Assembly: GCA_023150835.1 (NCBI GenBank)
Contig: JAKLKB010000014.1
Location: 19,770 to 83,769, forward strand
From: Myxococcota bacterium
GTDB taxonomy: Bacteria; Myxococcota_C; UBA6777
DNA length: 64,000 bases
Direction: 5' to 3'
Made by a program: the position numbers and the translations under genes
The notes under the pieces: model-generated
Database searches by the model: none
What the model saw: only the letters and a program-made list of their open reading frames with translations
What the model was told of the DNA's origin: nothing
In this document: positions 15,811 to 24,768 of the stretch, piece by piece
How positions within the stretch are numbered: the stretch's first letter is position 1
How the letters are laid out: every line of letters begins with the position of its first letter

Positions 15811-18753
15811 ATGCGTCTATCTCAAAAGCTTTGCTCTCTTTTTCTCCTTTCTGCCTTCGCTGTCGTTGCATCCGCCCCATCCACCTCACAAGCCCAAAAC
15901 AAACGCGCCCGTTTTGCCCACCCCACCCCCAACTCGGTAAGTAGCGGAAAACCCCTTCGCATCGAAGGTCGCATCCTGTTTATGGACGATCTTGATTACG
16001 CCGAGTTTCGTTTTCGCCCCCTCAACAGCAAAGGCTCTTATACCACCCTTCGCCTCAAGCAGCAGGGCAACCGCTTTTTTGTGGTGCTACCCAAAAACGT
16101 CGTTCAGCCCCCCGGATTCGAGTATTACGTCGTTGGTTTGGACTTCAACCAACGCCCCAAGATCCTCTTTGGCTCGATCTTTCAACCCCAACAAGTGATC
16201 GTCCTCTCGGGTAGCGATACCGATCCTGACAAAGATCCCGAAAAAGACGGCAAGGACGGAAAAGACGGCAAGGATGGGAAAGACGGAACGGACGGAAAAG
16301 ACGGCAAAGACAGCACACCCGTGAAAGCAGGCCCGGGAGAACAACTCAGCACGGCCCTGACCACCACAGGCACCTCACGCCGCGAACAAGAAGCGCACAA
16401 AGCCCCCGGCATCGTGACTGTGATCACCGCCAACGATATCTACCAACACGGCTGGCGTACCTTAACCGATATCCTTCGTTATGGCGCAGCCTTGGACGTC
16501 AACGACGACGGAAGCTGGCCTGATATCGGGATGCGCGGCGTCAACGTCAGCCGCAGCAAAGGCCGGGGGATCTTGTTTCTGCTCGACGGATACGATATGT
16601 CTTGGCGGCAACTTCACCAAAATCTGCTCAGCCCCGCATGGATCGCCGTCGACGATATCGAACGGATCGAAGTGATACGTGGCCCGATGGCTGGTATATG
16701 GGGCGCAAACGCGATGCACGGCGTGGTGCATATCATCACCAAACGCGGCGCACAAATGAACGGGATCGGCGCAACCCTCGGCGTCAGCCCTGTTAGCGGC
16801 TCGCACTTGATGACGGTACGCGGTGGAAAACGCTTTCAATCGGGCGTCGAGATCTACTCCACTCTCTCGATCAACCAGATGTTCCGTTCTCCCACCCTCG
16901 CCCCAAACTACGAATTCTCCCGCCTGACCAAACCCATCCTCTACACCCCCCTCCAAGATCAAAACTATGCACAAAACTTTTACACCCGCATCAGTTGGGA
17001 AGGCTTGTATCTCAGCGTCCGCCAAGGCCGTTATGAGACCACCGCCCCGATGAATCCGTACAGCGTGCTCGGGGGCGACGAAAGCCGCTTTGTGACCGAT
17101 CGCGTGATCACACGCATCGGATGGGGCGGAGCCGTCGGTTCTTGGGGCCGTTTGGATATCTGGGGAAGCTATGACCGCGCACAGCTTTCTCCCGGAAGCA
17201 ACGTGGTCTTCCGCCCATTCAACACCCAAGTCGGAACCGATCAAGCCCGGGGACGCATCGCGGGCTACTTCATCCTGCAAAAACCCTCCACCGCCGATCC
17301 CAATACCCCCGAGCCTGTCGGAACCTTCCCTGCCTGTGATCCAAGCACCCAAGCCAGCCTTCGCTGCGTCCGACGCCAAAATGTCAAAACCACAGACGCC
17401 AACGGAAAAGAAGTCGTTCAAACCAACGCTTGCCTTTTGCTACCCAACAAAGATACTGACCCAAAGCCTTTTGGGACCGTCACCCCCGATCAAAAATACA
17501 ATGTTTGGTTCCCCGCCACCGATTGTCTCGAAACCAGCACCAACGGCAAATACCGCAGCGAGATCCGCGCCGCAGACAACCGCATCCAACTCGGCACGCA
17601 ACTCAGCATGACCTTCGCCAAAAGCTTCCGTTTGCTGATCGGCGGCGAATTCGAGTACTTGATCTCCAATATGCTCCACTTTCCGAGCCGTTGGGCCGAA
17701 GACGCCAAAACGGACAGCGATCTGCGCTCCCCAGACTTTACCAACTATCGCCTCGGACTCTGGACTCAAGCACAATACGCCTTTCGTGAGATCTTTGAGA
17801 TCAGCGCCGCCCTTCGCCTCGACGTCGATCAACGCTGGGGCGCACGCTTTAGCCCACAAGCCGCCTTTGTGCTCACACCCGGCGCAGGGATCTTCGGAAA
17901 AATCCACTACGGCTGGGGATATCGCGCCCCCTCTCTTTACGAACTCTCTCACTTCGAAGACACACGCTACGGAAACCCCAACCTCAAAAATGAAGAAGTC
18001 CACACCATCAGCGCCGAGATCGGCTGGCGAAGCGACAAGCTCCTACAAGTCTCCGCCACAGGATACGCCTCCTTTTACAACAACACCATCGACTACGAAT
18101 CCCGCAACGCCAACCTACCCCTCGAAGGTCTCGATAACCTCCCCTTCAAAAACCGACCCTCCGGCCCTTATCAACAACTGATCAACAACGAAAAAGGCTA
18201 TTCTTCGATGGGCGCAGAAGCCAACTTCCGCCTCTTCCCTGTCGGCGGATTCGAACTCTTCGCAAGCTTCGGAGTCTTCTTCGCAACCCGTGAACAAACC
18301 GATCCCAAAACCAAAGAAGTCTTTTCCGAGCGCCTCTTCTATTCTGCCGCTCTCTCCGCCAATCTCGTCGCCACCTATCGCACACGCGTCTTCCAAAAAA
18401 CCGATCTGATCGCCTCCCTCGGACTGCTTTATGTGGGCTCAAAACTCACCCAATTCAGCGCCTACAACGGAACAGGCGTCCTCCCCGCCAACACCGTCAA
18501 AGATCAAACCGCCCCACAAAACACTCCCTCTTGGGAAACCTCCAAAGATCCCCGATCTCCCGACCCCCAAGCCAATGGATACATCCACCTCCACCTCAAC
18601 CTCCAACTCGTCAACATCCTCGATCACTTCGATCTCGTCCTCCGACTCAATAACCTCCTCGGACCCACCTCCCCCACCTACGACGCCGGTGATCCCTTCC
18701 TCTATCCACACGCCGGACTTGAATTCTTTACTTGGCTTCGACTCCGCTACTAA
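15811..18753 (+). CDS. TonB-dependent outer membrane receptor with collagen-like spacer
   Basis: 980 residues. The start at 15811 gives a clean signal peptide (MRLSQKLCSLFLLSAFAVVA, cleaved near SQAQ). A beta-rich N-terminal domain of about 110 residues precedes a hydrophilic Asp-Gly-Lys repeat (DGKDGKDGKDGKDGTDG, about residues 146-168) of collagen type. Then comes the plug domain: APGIVTVITANDIYQHGWRTL, DIGMRGVN, GILFLLDGYDM, and VDDIERIEVIRGPMAGIWGANA with IITKRG, all typical of TonB receptors. The rest is a barrel ending in an aromatic C-terminus (WLRLRY). The ligand is unknown; a plug of this type is common in cobalamin, siderophore and sugar receptors. No TonB/ExbB genes are nearby. Confidence 0.9.
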   Translation: MRLSQKLCSLFLLSAFAVVASAPSTSQAQNKRARFAHPTPNSVSSGKPLRIEGRILFMDDLDYAEFRFRPLNSKGSYTTLRLKQQGNRFFVVLPKNVVQPPGFEYYVVGLDFNQRPKILFGSIFQPQQVIVLSGSDTDPDKDPEKDGKDGKDGKDGKDGTDGKDGKDSTPVKAGPGEQLSTALTTTGTSRREQEAHKAPGIVTVITANDIYQHGWRTLTDILRYGAALDVNDDGSWPDIGMRGVNVSRSKGRGILFLLDGYDMSWRQLHQNLLSPAWIAVDDIERIEVIRGPMAGIWGANAMHGVVHIITKRGAQMNGIGATLGVSPVSGSHLMTVRGGKRFQSGVEIYSTLSINQMFRSPTLAPNYEFSRLTKPILYTPLQDQNYAQNFYTRISWEGLYLSVRQGRYETTAPMNPYSVLGGDESRFVTDRVITRIGWGGAVGSWGRLDIWGSYDRAQLSPGSNVVFRPFNTQVGTDQARGRIAGYFILQKPSTADPNTPEPVGTFPACDPSTQASLRCVRRQNVKTTDANGKEVVQTNACLLLPNKDTDPKPFGTVTPDQKYNVWFPATDCLETSTNGKYRSEIRAADNRIQLGTQLSMTFAKSFRLLIGGEFEYLISNMLHFPSRWAEDAKTDSDLRSPDFTNYRLGLWTQAQYAFREIFEISAALRLDVDQRWGARFSPQAAFVLTPGAGIFGKIHYGWGYRAPSLYELSHFEDTRYGNPNLKNEEVHTISAEIGWRSDKLLQVSATGYASFYNNTIDYESRNANLPLEGLDNLPFKNRPSGPYQQLINNEKGYSSMGAEANFRLFPVGGFELFASFGVFFATREQTDPKTKEVFSERLFYSAALSANLVATYRTRVFQKTDLIASLGLLYVGSKLTQFSAYNGTGVLPANTVKDQTAPQNTPSWETSKDPRSPDPQANGYIHLHLNLQLVNILDHFDLVLRLNNLLGPTSPTYDAGDPFLYPHAGLEFFTWLRLRY

Positions 18754-19190
18754 CCCGATCACGCACCCTGCAGATCTCGTCTGACTGCCCTCGTCTCCTC
18801 TCGCTCCCACCCACAAAAAACCTGCCGTGTCACGTTGTGACATCCCTCTTCTCTACACTTTGCCACATTCTATCAACTGAAAATCTTCATTAGATTCAAT
18901 CAGATAGAAATAAATTGAAATTTTACTTGCGCTCATCCAAAACCTTCGCTATTTACTGAACAAGAAGTTGGTGAACATCTGCGATGAATGAAAGATTGCA
19001 CACGCTGTATCAATCGTTCATCCTTGTACAAAAAAACAGTTTGGTGAAGACGCCTCACACCCCGTTGCCGCCTCACCTCACCATCTTCCCCTCGTTGTGG
19101 GAGGGTTCTCCGCCCCTCACACAACGCCCCTTTTCTTTGCGCCCCTTTGCTGAAAAGCACCTAACGGCTCGAAAATGCCGAATGCAAGGC
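18754..19190. other. Intergenic region without a supported gene
   Basis: I see no credible gene here. 18828-18842 is a short palindrome (TGTCAC-GTT-GTGACA). 18865-18960 is AT-rich compared with the surroundings. A reading frame at 18984 of about 100 codons has Pro-rich, low-quality composition and no ribosome-binding site, and was not accepted. Confidence 0.5.
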
Positions 19191-19220
19191 AAAAAAAAAG
19201 CTGTGGTACAAAACCACAGC
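19191..19220 (-). terminator. Intrinsic terminator on the minus strand
   Basis: On the minus strand GCTGTGGT-TTTGT-ACCACAGC is a perfect 8-bp stem with a 5-nt loop followed by nine T residues (the plus-strand A-run 19191-19199). This is a classical rho-independent terminator and most likely ends transcripts from the sigma-like gene at 19526-20059, after passing through the dispersed repeat. Confidence 0.75.
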
Positions 19221-19259
19221 CAGTCACACACAAAAACATATACTTTTTTACTCACTATC

Positions 19260-19374
19260 ACACGAAATCCGCCCGTTGCGTTATCGTAAAGAGGTAGGGG
19301 CAAACAGGTGTGGCTGCCCAAGAATCGGGCGTCTACAAACGATGCCTTGTGTACGCATCACTCGGATATCGTAA
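19260..19374. repeat. Dispersed TACGAAATCCG element, single copy
   Basis: Begins CACGAAATCCGCCCGTTG and ends CACTCGGATATCGTA, with the central GTAGGGGC...GGCTGCCC segment between. The hairpin is partly decayed (CAAACAGG replaces CAGCCCCC). It lies between the sigma-like gene and its terminator. Confidence 0.85.
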
Positions 19375-19525
19375 AAGTCGATCAATCCGAGGCGTTAATC
19401 CTCCAAGCCTTCGACTTGATGAGTAAGAATTCTATCGAATTCTACTTCAAACTCTTTATCAACCGCACGCAACCATACAACCCAACGCAATCTTTCGCAC
19501 AACAGGCCCCACCCGGGCCTCGCGC

Positions 19526-20059
19526 TTAATCGCTCTCCTCCCCCGCGAAAGGGACACCAACAAAGTCCTCGGGTACTTCCCAAGGAACACTCATACGAAG
19601 ACTGTTGCTCTCTGCCATCTTTTGCATACCCGACGCCTCAAGCTGACGAATGCGCTCTCGCGTCAAGTTGAGCAGCGTGCCCACTTCTTCAAGCGTCACA
19701 CCACCACGTTCTGCGATATCCAACGCACACGTTTCTTTCAGCTCCCAAACCTCTTGATCTGGGAAGTTGTACTTGATCGAACCCGTTTCAGGATTCACAT
19801 CCAAATACAAATGAAACCGACAACTGACGTGCGGGCAAGGGTCCACATGTCCTCGGCAATCTTTGCGAGAACGCGGACGCATCGACTCCAACCAAGCCAC
19901 CACTTCCGGCCCCAGACGCTCACGCTTCACTTCCTGCTTGATTTGACGCAAAGACTGCGTCTTTTCGCGACGTGGACGTCCTGTTCGCGTGCGATCCGCT
20001 GTCACTTGCAGCAAACGATTCACCACACGCTTTTTCACCAACTTCTGTTTTTCATCCAT
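19526..20059 (-). CDS. Sigma-70 region 4-like DNA-binding regulator
   Basis: 177 residues from ATG 20059 (GAGGAGG five bases upstream). The N-terminus is very basic (RTRTGRPRREKTQSLRQIK). A central block CRGHVDPCPHVSCRFHLYLDVN carries four cysteines in a C-x6-C-x3-C arrangement plus His. It is followed by a helix-turn-helix matching sigma-70 region 4.2: GVTLEEVGTLLNLTRERIRQLE. Region 2 is absent, so it is not a complete sigma factor. Proteins with this CPHVSCR-HLYLDVNPETGSIK layout occur in deltaproteobacterial genomes as small sigma-like regulators of unknown role. The cysteine block could bind a metal, which is inference. Confidence 0.78.
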   Translation of the reverse strand: MDEKQKLVKKRVVNRLLQVTADRTRTGRPRREKTQSLRQIKQEVKRERLGPEVVAWLESMRPRSRKDCRGHVDPCPHVSCRFHLYLDVNPETGSIKYNFPDQEVWELKETCALDIAERGGVTLEEVGTLLNLTRERIRQLEASGMQKMAESNSLRMSVPWEVPEDFVGVPFAGEESD

Positions 20060-20866
20060 CCAAACCTCCTCACACCCCAGACTCGCTGTTGTTCCTCGCA
20101 CTCACCGAAACCTCCGCACACCTCGATCCTGTCCTCCGCGATCAAGATCTCGATCTGTGTAGAGCCAAGCCTATTCCTTGTAGCACAAGCCCACGTTTCA
20201 TTGCAAACGTTATCTCAATTGATACGCAATTGTATCGAAGTTATATCTCAATTAGATATAACTTCTTTGCTGCAACACCTGCCCAAGCGTTTTATAACGA
20301 CGGCGCTCAAAGAAGGCACGCTGGCTGACATATTTGGAGGATACGCGGGGGCTTGATCTGGGTCAAAAAAAGATGCAAAAAAAATTACAATCGATTGCAA
20401 CCTGCTGATTTGCCAGTTTAATTTTGGCAAGTTTTCTGCCTGCCCAAACTGACTTGGTGATCCAACGCACAGTTTTGCGATCCTGTGGTTGTTCTTGCGA
20501 TGGGGGGGAAGTAAAAAAAGAATCGATATAGATCAAAATGTTAGAGCGTTATCGCCTTATTGCTTGGCATCGCTCTTCTTGCGGACAATGATCCCTCAAC
20601 TTGATCCAACAGATCGCGCTTCGCCAGATCACAAACCAGCCGTCGAAGGGATGGAGGGTCGATGCCCCAAGCAAGCGATCAGCCGAAGAGGTTGCGTTTG
20701 AACGGTGGTGGGCGTTAGACTGGGGCACAACAAACGAAGCCCCACCGCCGAGTATTTCCCTCCGACAAGGTGGCTGGATTCGGACGGCAGGGCAAAAGCG
20801 CAACAAACAGCCCCCAGCCTCTTCATCGCAAAAACATCCCATCGCAAGGAGCGAAAAGCGCGAAAC
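20060..20866. other. Long intergenic region between divergent genes
   Basis: About 800 bp with no supported gene. Reading frames here lack ribosome-binding sites and have implausible composition. The part next to the sigma-like gene (20200-20265) is AT-rich with inverted repeats; the rest shows nothing I can name. Confidence 0.5.
20239..20263. promoter_or_regulatory. Perfect 10-bp inverted repeat upstream of the sigma-like gene
   Basis: AGTTATATCT-CAATT-AGATATAACT, in an AT-rich stretch that also holds CAATTGATACGCAATTG 20 bp away. Its place about 180 bp upstream of the sigma-like gene suggests an operator for that gene or a bidirectional signal. No T-run follows, so it is not a typical terminator. 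Confidence 0.5.
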
Positions 20867-23071
20867 ATGCCAAGCGGACAAAGCAACGAGGCCAACCGCC
20901 AAAAACAAACACTCGCACTCGCGCAAGCCTATACCCTTCCCTCAACGCCCCGTTGGCCGCGTGTTCTTCTTCAGTCCCTGTTGGGGGTCACCGTCGGGAT
21001 GCTTGCAGGCGGCGCGCTCTTGTGGTGGCTCTGGAATTACAGCGGCCTCACAACCCCCCTCCCACCGAGATCTTCTCAAACGCCCCAAACCCGCGCAACC
21101 TCGCCACACAACCGCCCTGCCCAACCCACCACCCAAGCGCCCACCGAGATCGGCCTTCCCTCCCTTTATACGGCTTGCCTCCAAGAAGCCGAACAAGCGG
21201 CTCCCGGCCCCGCTTATCAGTCGCTGCGCACACAACAAAAAACCTACGCCTTGCGTTGGCATCTCGAATGGCACATGGCGGATCGCTCTCTTCAACAAAA
21301 CAAAGCAGCCCAAGCCGCCGAGATCTACGAACGACTGGCCCAAGAAGAAGAGTCACCCCTCCCCAAAGCCATCCTCTACTTGCGCCACGGGCGAGCCCTT
21401 GCAGCACTTGGCAAAGCCCAAGAAGCGCGTACGCTTTTGCAAAAATACGCTCGCACCATCCCGATCCAGCCCACCCAACGGCTCCAGTTTGCGCTCTACC
21501 AACAAGAGATCGCCGAAGGACTCCATACCCTCGCATCCATCGAAGAAACCGCAACACAACACACGCTCTGGCTACGCATCTGGTCTCAATTCCCCCAAAG
21601 CCCTCATGCTTTCGCGGCCTTGCAAAACTGGCTGCGCGCTTCCCCTTCTGCCTTCTCAGAAACGGAGCGCCGTTGGTTGCTGCTCGGACTCCAACGTTGG
21701 ATCTCACAGGGCGCTCCCACCGCTGTAATGCGCCCTGCTCTGGCTCGGATACACCGAGAGATGCTGTCCTCTTCGCAACGCCTGATCTTTGACACCCTCC
21801 AAGCTCGTTTGGCTCTCCAAGACGATCTCTGGAAACAAGCCATGAACGCTGCGGATCAAGCCCGAAAAGAAGCCGAGAAGCCCACACGCGCCACACTCTC
21901 CTTTGCGATGGCAACACTTGCCCTCCAAAATCAAAAACGCAGCCTCGCCCAACGCATACTTCGCACGATCCGCCCTGCCCCAAGCTACTGGCGGCGCGTC
22001 TTCATGCTCCCCGAGATGCAGTCGTTTTTGCGGCAAGGAAAATGGAAACCTGTCTTGCGAATTGGCGCAAAGTCTTGGCGAAGCAATCGCGCCGCTGCCT
22101 TACGTGCGCAAACAGCCCGATACCTCGGCCTTAGCGCACTTGGGCGACAACAATACAGCAAAGCCCACACCTACTTCTCCGCTGCCTACAAAGAACACCA
22201 AAACGCGGGAAAGCACTCGCTTCTTGATCCGATCACTCTGATGTATTGGCAAGCCTTTTCTGCGGAGATGCGTAAAAAAACCGCCGAAGCCAAGAAGCGC
22301 TACCTTTCGATCTTTCGTGCGCAACCCTTCGATTACAACGGCTTCCTTGCCATGCACCGCTTGCGCGATCTCGATCCACAACCTCTGCCCTTTGCTCGCG
22401 AAACCACCGGACCTTGGTCTCTTCAGCAGATCTCCGATCCACGCGCATCGCTGCTCCTTCAAACCCTCCAACAACACGGCCCACACGCACTTTTTCTGAT
22501 CGAACTCGAACGCCACTTACCTCGATACGCACAGATACCACACACCTCGCTGCATCAAATGATCGCGCAATCCTCCCGCCTCACAGGAATCCTTCACGCT
22601 GCTCTTTCCATTCTTCCTGCTCGACCTCCACACAAGCGCTCACAAGAACAAATCCAACTCTTTTACCCTTCCCCTGCGCAAATCTTCGGTCGTGCCGCTT
22701 CTAAAGAAGACCTTCGCCCCTTTGCTGCTCTTTGGATCTTCCTTCAACGCCACCACACCGCGCCCTCTCCTGAGCCTCATGATTACCAACAACATCCCTT
22801 GTTTTTGCTCTCTCCCACCGCTCCCCTTGTGTACGCTCCCTCCGTGCTCTCGCTCTGGAAACAACGCCTCGCCAGCTTTCCCTCGGATCTACCGCTTTCG
22901 GCTCGCATCACTGCCCTCGTCACCCCCCACCCTCAAGCCCTCTTTCAGCTACACCGCGATCTCAAAAACGCTCCCCGCCCTCTGATCGAAGCCTTGTATC
23001 CGCCCCAAACGCACCGACTCCTCTTTCTGCTCCAACTCTACCAACTGCTCTACCTACCCGACTCCCCTTGA
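20867..23071 (+). CDS. TPR-like helical membrane-anchored protein
   Basis: About 734 residues from ATG 20867 (AAGGAG is 15 bases upstream, rather far, so the start is uncertain). A transmembrane segment at about residues 28-52 (LLQSLLGVTVGMLAGGALLWWLW) follows a short basic cytoplasmic tail. A Pro/Thr linker then leads into several hundred residues of helical repeats with TPR-like spacing (AAEIYERLAQ, ARTLLQKYA, KAHTYFSAAY). The overall shape matches the superhelical part of soluble lytic transglycosylases (Slt70), including the segment AKKRYLSIFRAQPFDYNGFLAMHRL, but the C-terminus lacks the catalytic SLT domain (no ESxF motif). It may be a scaffold protein. A cytochrome b5-like gene follows after 48 bp. 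Confidence 0.7.
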   Translation: MPSGQSNEANRQKQTLALAQAYTLPSTPRWPRVLLQSLLGVTVGMLAGGALLWWLWNYSGLTTPLPPRSSQTPQTRATSPHNRPAQPTTQAPTEIGLPSLYTACLQEAEQAAPGPAYQSLRTQQKTYALRWHLEWHMADRSLQQNKAAQAAEIYERLAQEEESPLPKAILYLRHGRALAALGKAQEARTLLQKYARTIPIQPTQRLQFALYQQEIAEGLHTLASIEETATQHTLWLRIWSQFPQSPHAFAALQNWLRASPSAFSETERRWLLLGLQRWISQGAPTAVMRPALARIHREMLSSSQRLIFDTLQARLALQDDLWKQAMNAADQARKEAEKPTRATLSFAMATLALQNQKRSLAQRILRTIRPAPSYWRRVFMLPEMQSFLRQGKWKPVLRIGAKSWRSNRAAALRAQTARYLGLSALGRQQYSKAHTYFSAAYKEHQNAGKHSLLDPITLMYWQAFSAEMRKKTAEAKKRYLSIFRAQPFDYNGFLAMHRLRDLDPQPLPFARETTGPWSLQQISDPRASLLLQTLQQHGPHALFLIELERHLPRYAQIPHTSLHQMIAQSSRLTGILHAALSILPARPPHKRSQEQIQLFYPSPAQIFGRAASKEDLRPFAALWIFLQRHHTAPSPEPHDYQQHPLFLLSPTAPLVYAPSVLSLWKQRLASFPSDLPLSARITALVTPHPQALFQLHRDLKNAPRPLIEALYPPQTHRLLFLLQLYQLLYLPDSP

Positions 23072-23119
23072 AAACAAACAAACAGAACAAAAAACCCATC
23101 CCTACGCAAAGAAATTACG

Positions 23120-23350
23120 ATGAAACAACTGAAACGCCATCAACTCGCTCTCTACAACGGACAAGACAAAAAGCAGATCTATGTCGCCTATCAAGGCCGC
23201 ATCTACGATGTCACCGAAAGCCGACTCTGGCGACGCGGGATGCACTACGAGCATTGGGCCGGACAAGATCTCACCCAAGAACTCCCCGAAGCCCCTCACG
23301 ACGAAGCCGTCTTTGCACGCTTCCCGCAGGTCGGCGTTCTGATCGAATAA
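23120..23350 (+). CDS. Small cytochrome b5-like haem/steroid-binding protein
   Basis: 76 residues forming one cytochrome b5-like fold: QLALYNGQDKKQIYVAYQGRIYDVTES, then GMHYEHWAGQDLTQEL and APHDEAVFARFPQVGVL. The HYEHWAGQDLT and APHxxxV-FPxVG segments are the signature of the predicted haem/steroid-binding group. The protein has no signal or membrane segment. It probably binds haem or a hydrophobic ligand in the cytosol. Its TAA stop is immediately followed by the dispersed element, and a 26-bp tandem duplication includes the stop codon. Confidence 0.82.
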   Translation: MKQLKRHQLALYNGQDKKQIYVAYQGRIYDVTESRLWRRGMHYEHWAGQDLTQELPEAPHDEAVFARFPQVGVLIE

Positions 23351-23499
23351 TACGAAATCCGCCCGTTATCGAATAATACGAAATCCGCCCGTTGTGTGAT
23401 CGTAAAGATGTACGGAGCTGCCCCTCGTGGCTGCCCAAAAACAGGACGATCACAGCGGATCACACCTACCCTTCGATCACAGATCTTTCGGATATCGTC
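23351..23499. repeat. Dispersed element with duplicated left end
   Basis: A 26-bp segment (23345-23370), covering the last codons of the upstream gene, its TAA and the left end of the element, is repeated exactly at 23371-23396, after which the full element continues to GGATATCGTCT at 23499. The central hairpin is degraded (GGAGCTGCCCCTCGTGGCTGCCC). Confidence 0.85.
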
Positions 23500-23526
23500 T
23501 AAGCTCGTATCGATCAGTCTTTTCGT

Positions 23527-24768
23527 TCATTCAAAAAGATAAGCATCCAGCAAACTTTTGAACTTTCGATGAAGCAGAGTTAACCCGTAAACGAGAACGG
23601 ACACAGAAGGAACGTATCTCGGAACCTCGTAATCAGGGAACAGTTTTCGAATAAATTGGCAAGCCTGTTCAATGTTTTCGATGCCGTATTGTGTTGTATC
23701 GATCAAGACGGTTCGATCCATGATGCCGTTTTTCAGAGGGGGCTTTTTTATTGGAGGATTTGGATTAAAAAATTCTTTTTTCCATTTGAGGATTTTCTTC
23801 TGAAAATCATCTCCTAAGTCTAAGTCTTTGAGTAATTCGAAAGCGCGGGTGTACAGTTCCGAATCAGCCAAAGACACTTGTTTGACGATCTCCTTGAGGT
23901 GGCTGGCCATATCGATACTAAGCTTTCCTTGAAAACAGCGATCATTGGCTTCCAGCAAAGCTTCCAAGAACCCCGAGTGGATTCCCCCCGCTATAGGACG
24001 CATCTTCGGATGGAAAGGGATGTCGTGTTCTGCGAGAAAAGTACTCTGCTGTTTGTTTGTTTTTGAATCCAAATAGGCCTCTCCGTTGCTGTGACCTGAG
24101 GCACCATGGACACCGAGTGGGTAGAATGTATAGTAATAGTTGTCAAATTCTGACAGCAAAGCATAACCACTATAAACATCCGGGCTGCAAGACCAAAAAT
24201 AACGACCTGTTTTTACCTTCAGTCGGCGCATTGCTTCGGTGGAAACGAACCCTCTATAAACCATCGGAGCCCGACCACACGAAGTCAGGTTCCGTGCGAT
24301 TAATGTAATTAAAATCTTTGAATTCATCAAAAATGATTTTTGATTGAGCAAAACCGCTATGCGATTGGGTGCCGAGCGTGATGTTGGCCAGCCAAATGTG
24401 GCCGGTTGCCATACGACGGCTTGAACGTCATGGATCTCAAGAATACGATTTACCGACGAAACAGCGTTTGATAAAAGCCCGTCATCATCTCCTACAAAAG
24501 TAACAAAATCTCCAGAAACATGCTCCATTGCAAAATTCCAATTGGAGGTCATACCTAGAGTTTTGGGCGGAGTGACGCAACGGATCCTTGGATCCTGTTG
24601 TTGTAGCGTTTGGACGACTTCTTGGGTTTTTGTGTCGCTGCTGTTATTGCAAACCAAGATCTCTAAGTTGTCATATTGTTGTGCCATGCACGTTTTCAAA
24701 CAAAAATAGAGCGTATCTGCACGATTTCTTGTAGGCACAACAATCGAATACTTTCTATCTTTTTTCAT
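23527..24768 (-). CDS. Family 2 glycosyltransferase
   Basis: About 413 residues. The N-terminus reads YSIVVPTRNRADTLYFCLKTC, then LEILVCNNSSD and FVTFVGDDDGLL, the nucleotide-sugar and metal-binding (DxD-type) motifs of GT-A family 2 enzymes. Donor and acceptor are unknown; as the only transferase in the operon it probably adds the CDP-derived sugar made upstream or a neighbouring residue of the repeat unit. The start overlaps the end of the flippase gene by 14 bp (ATG 24768; an in-frame ATG at 24780 is also possible), implying coupled translation. The gene is noticeably more AT-rich than the housekeeping genes. It closes the minus-strand glycan operon. Confidence 0.85.
   Translation of the reverse strand: MKKDRKYSIVVPTRNRADTLYFCLKTCMAQQYDNLEILVCNNSSDTKTQEVVQTLQQQDPRIRCVTPPKTLGMTSNWNFAMEHVSGDFVTFVGDDDGLLSNAVSSVNRILEIHDVQAVVWQPATFGWPTSRSAPNRIAVLLNQKSFLMNSKILITLIARNLTSCGRAPMVYRGFVSTEAMRRLKVKTGRYFWSCSPDVYSGYALLSEFDNYYYTFYPLGVHGASGHSNGEAYLDSKTNKQQSTFLAEHDIPFHPKMRPIAGGIHSGFLEALLEANDRCFQGKLSIDMASHLKEIVKQVSLADSELYTRAFELLKDLDLGDDFQKKILKWKKEFFNPNPPIKKPPLKNGIMDRTVLIDTTQYGIENIEQACQFIRKLFPDYEVPRYVPSVSVLVYGLTLLHRKFKSLLDAYLFE

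Noticed and set aside
18828-18842. TGTCAC-GTT-GTGACA as a CRP-type site
   Set aside because: The half-sites and spacing differ from the CRP consensus and it lies downstream of a gene rather than in a promoter.
18984-19289. Forward 101-codon frame
   Set aside because: Pro-rich product, no ribosome-binding site, crosses an A-run that forms the terminator on the other strand and enters a repeat.
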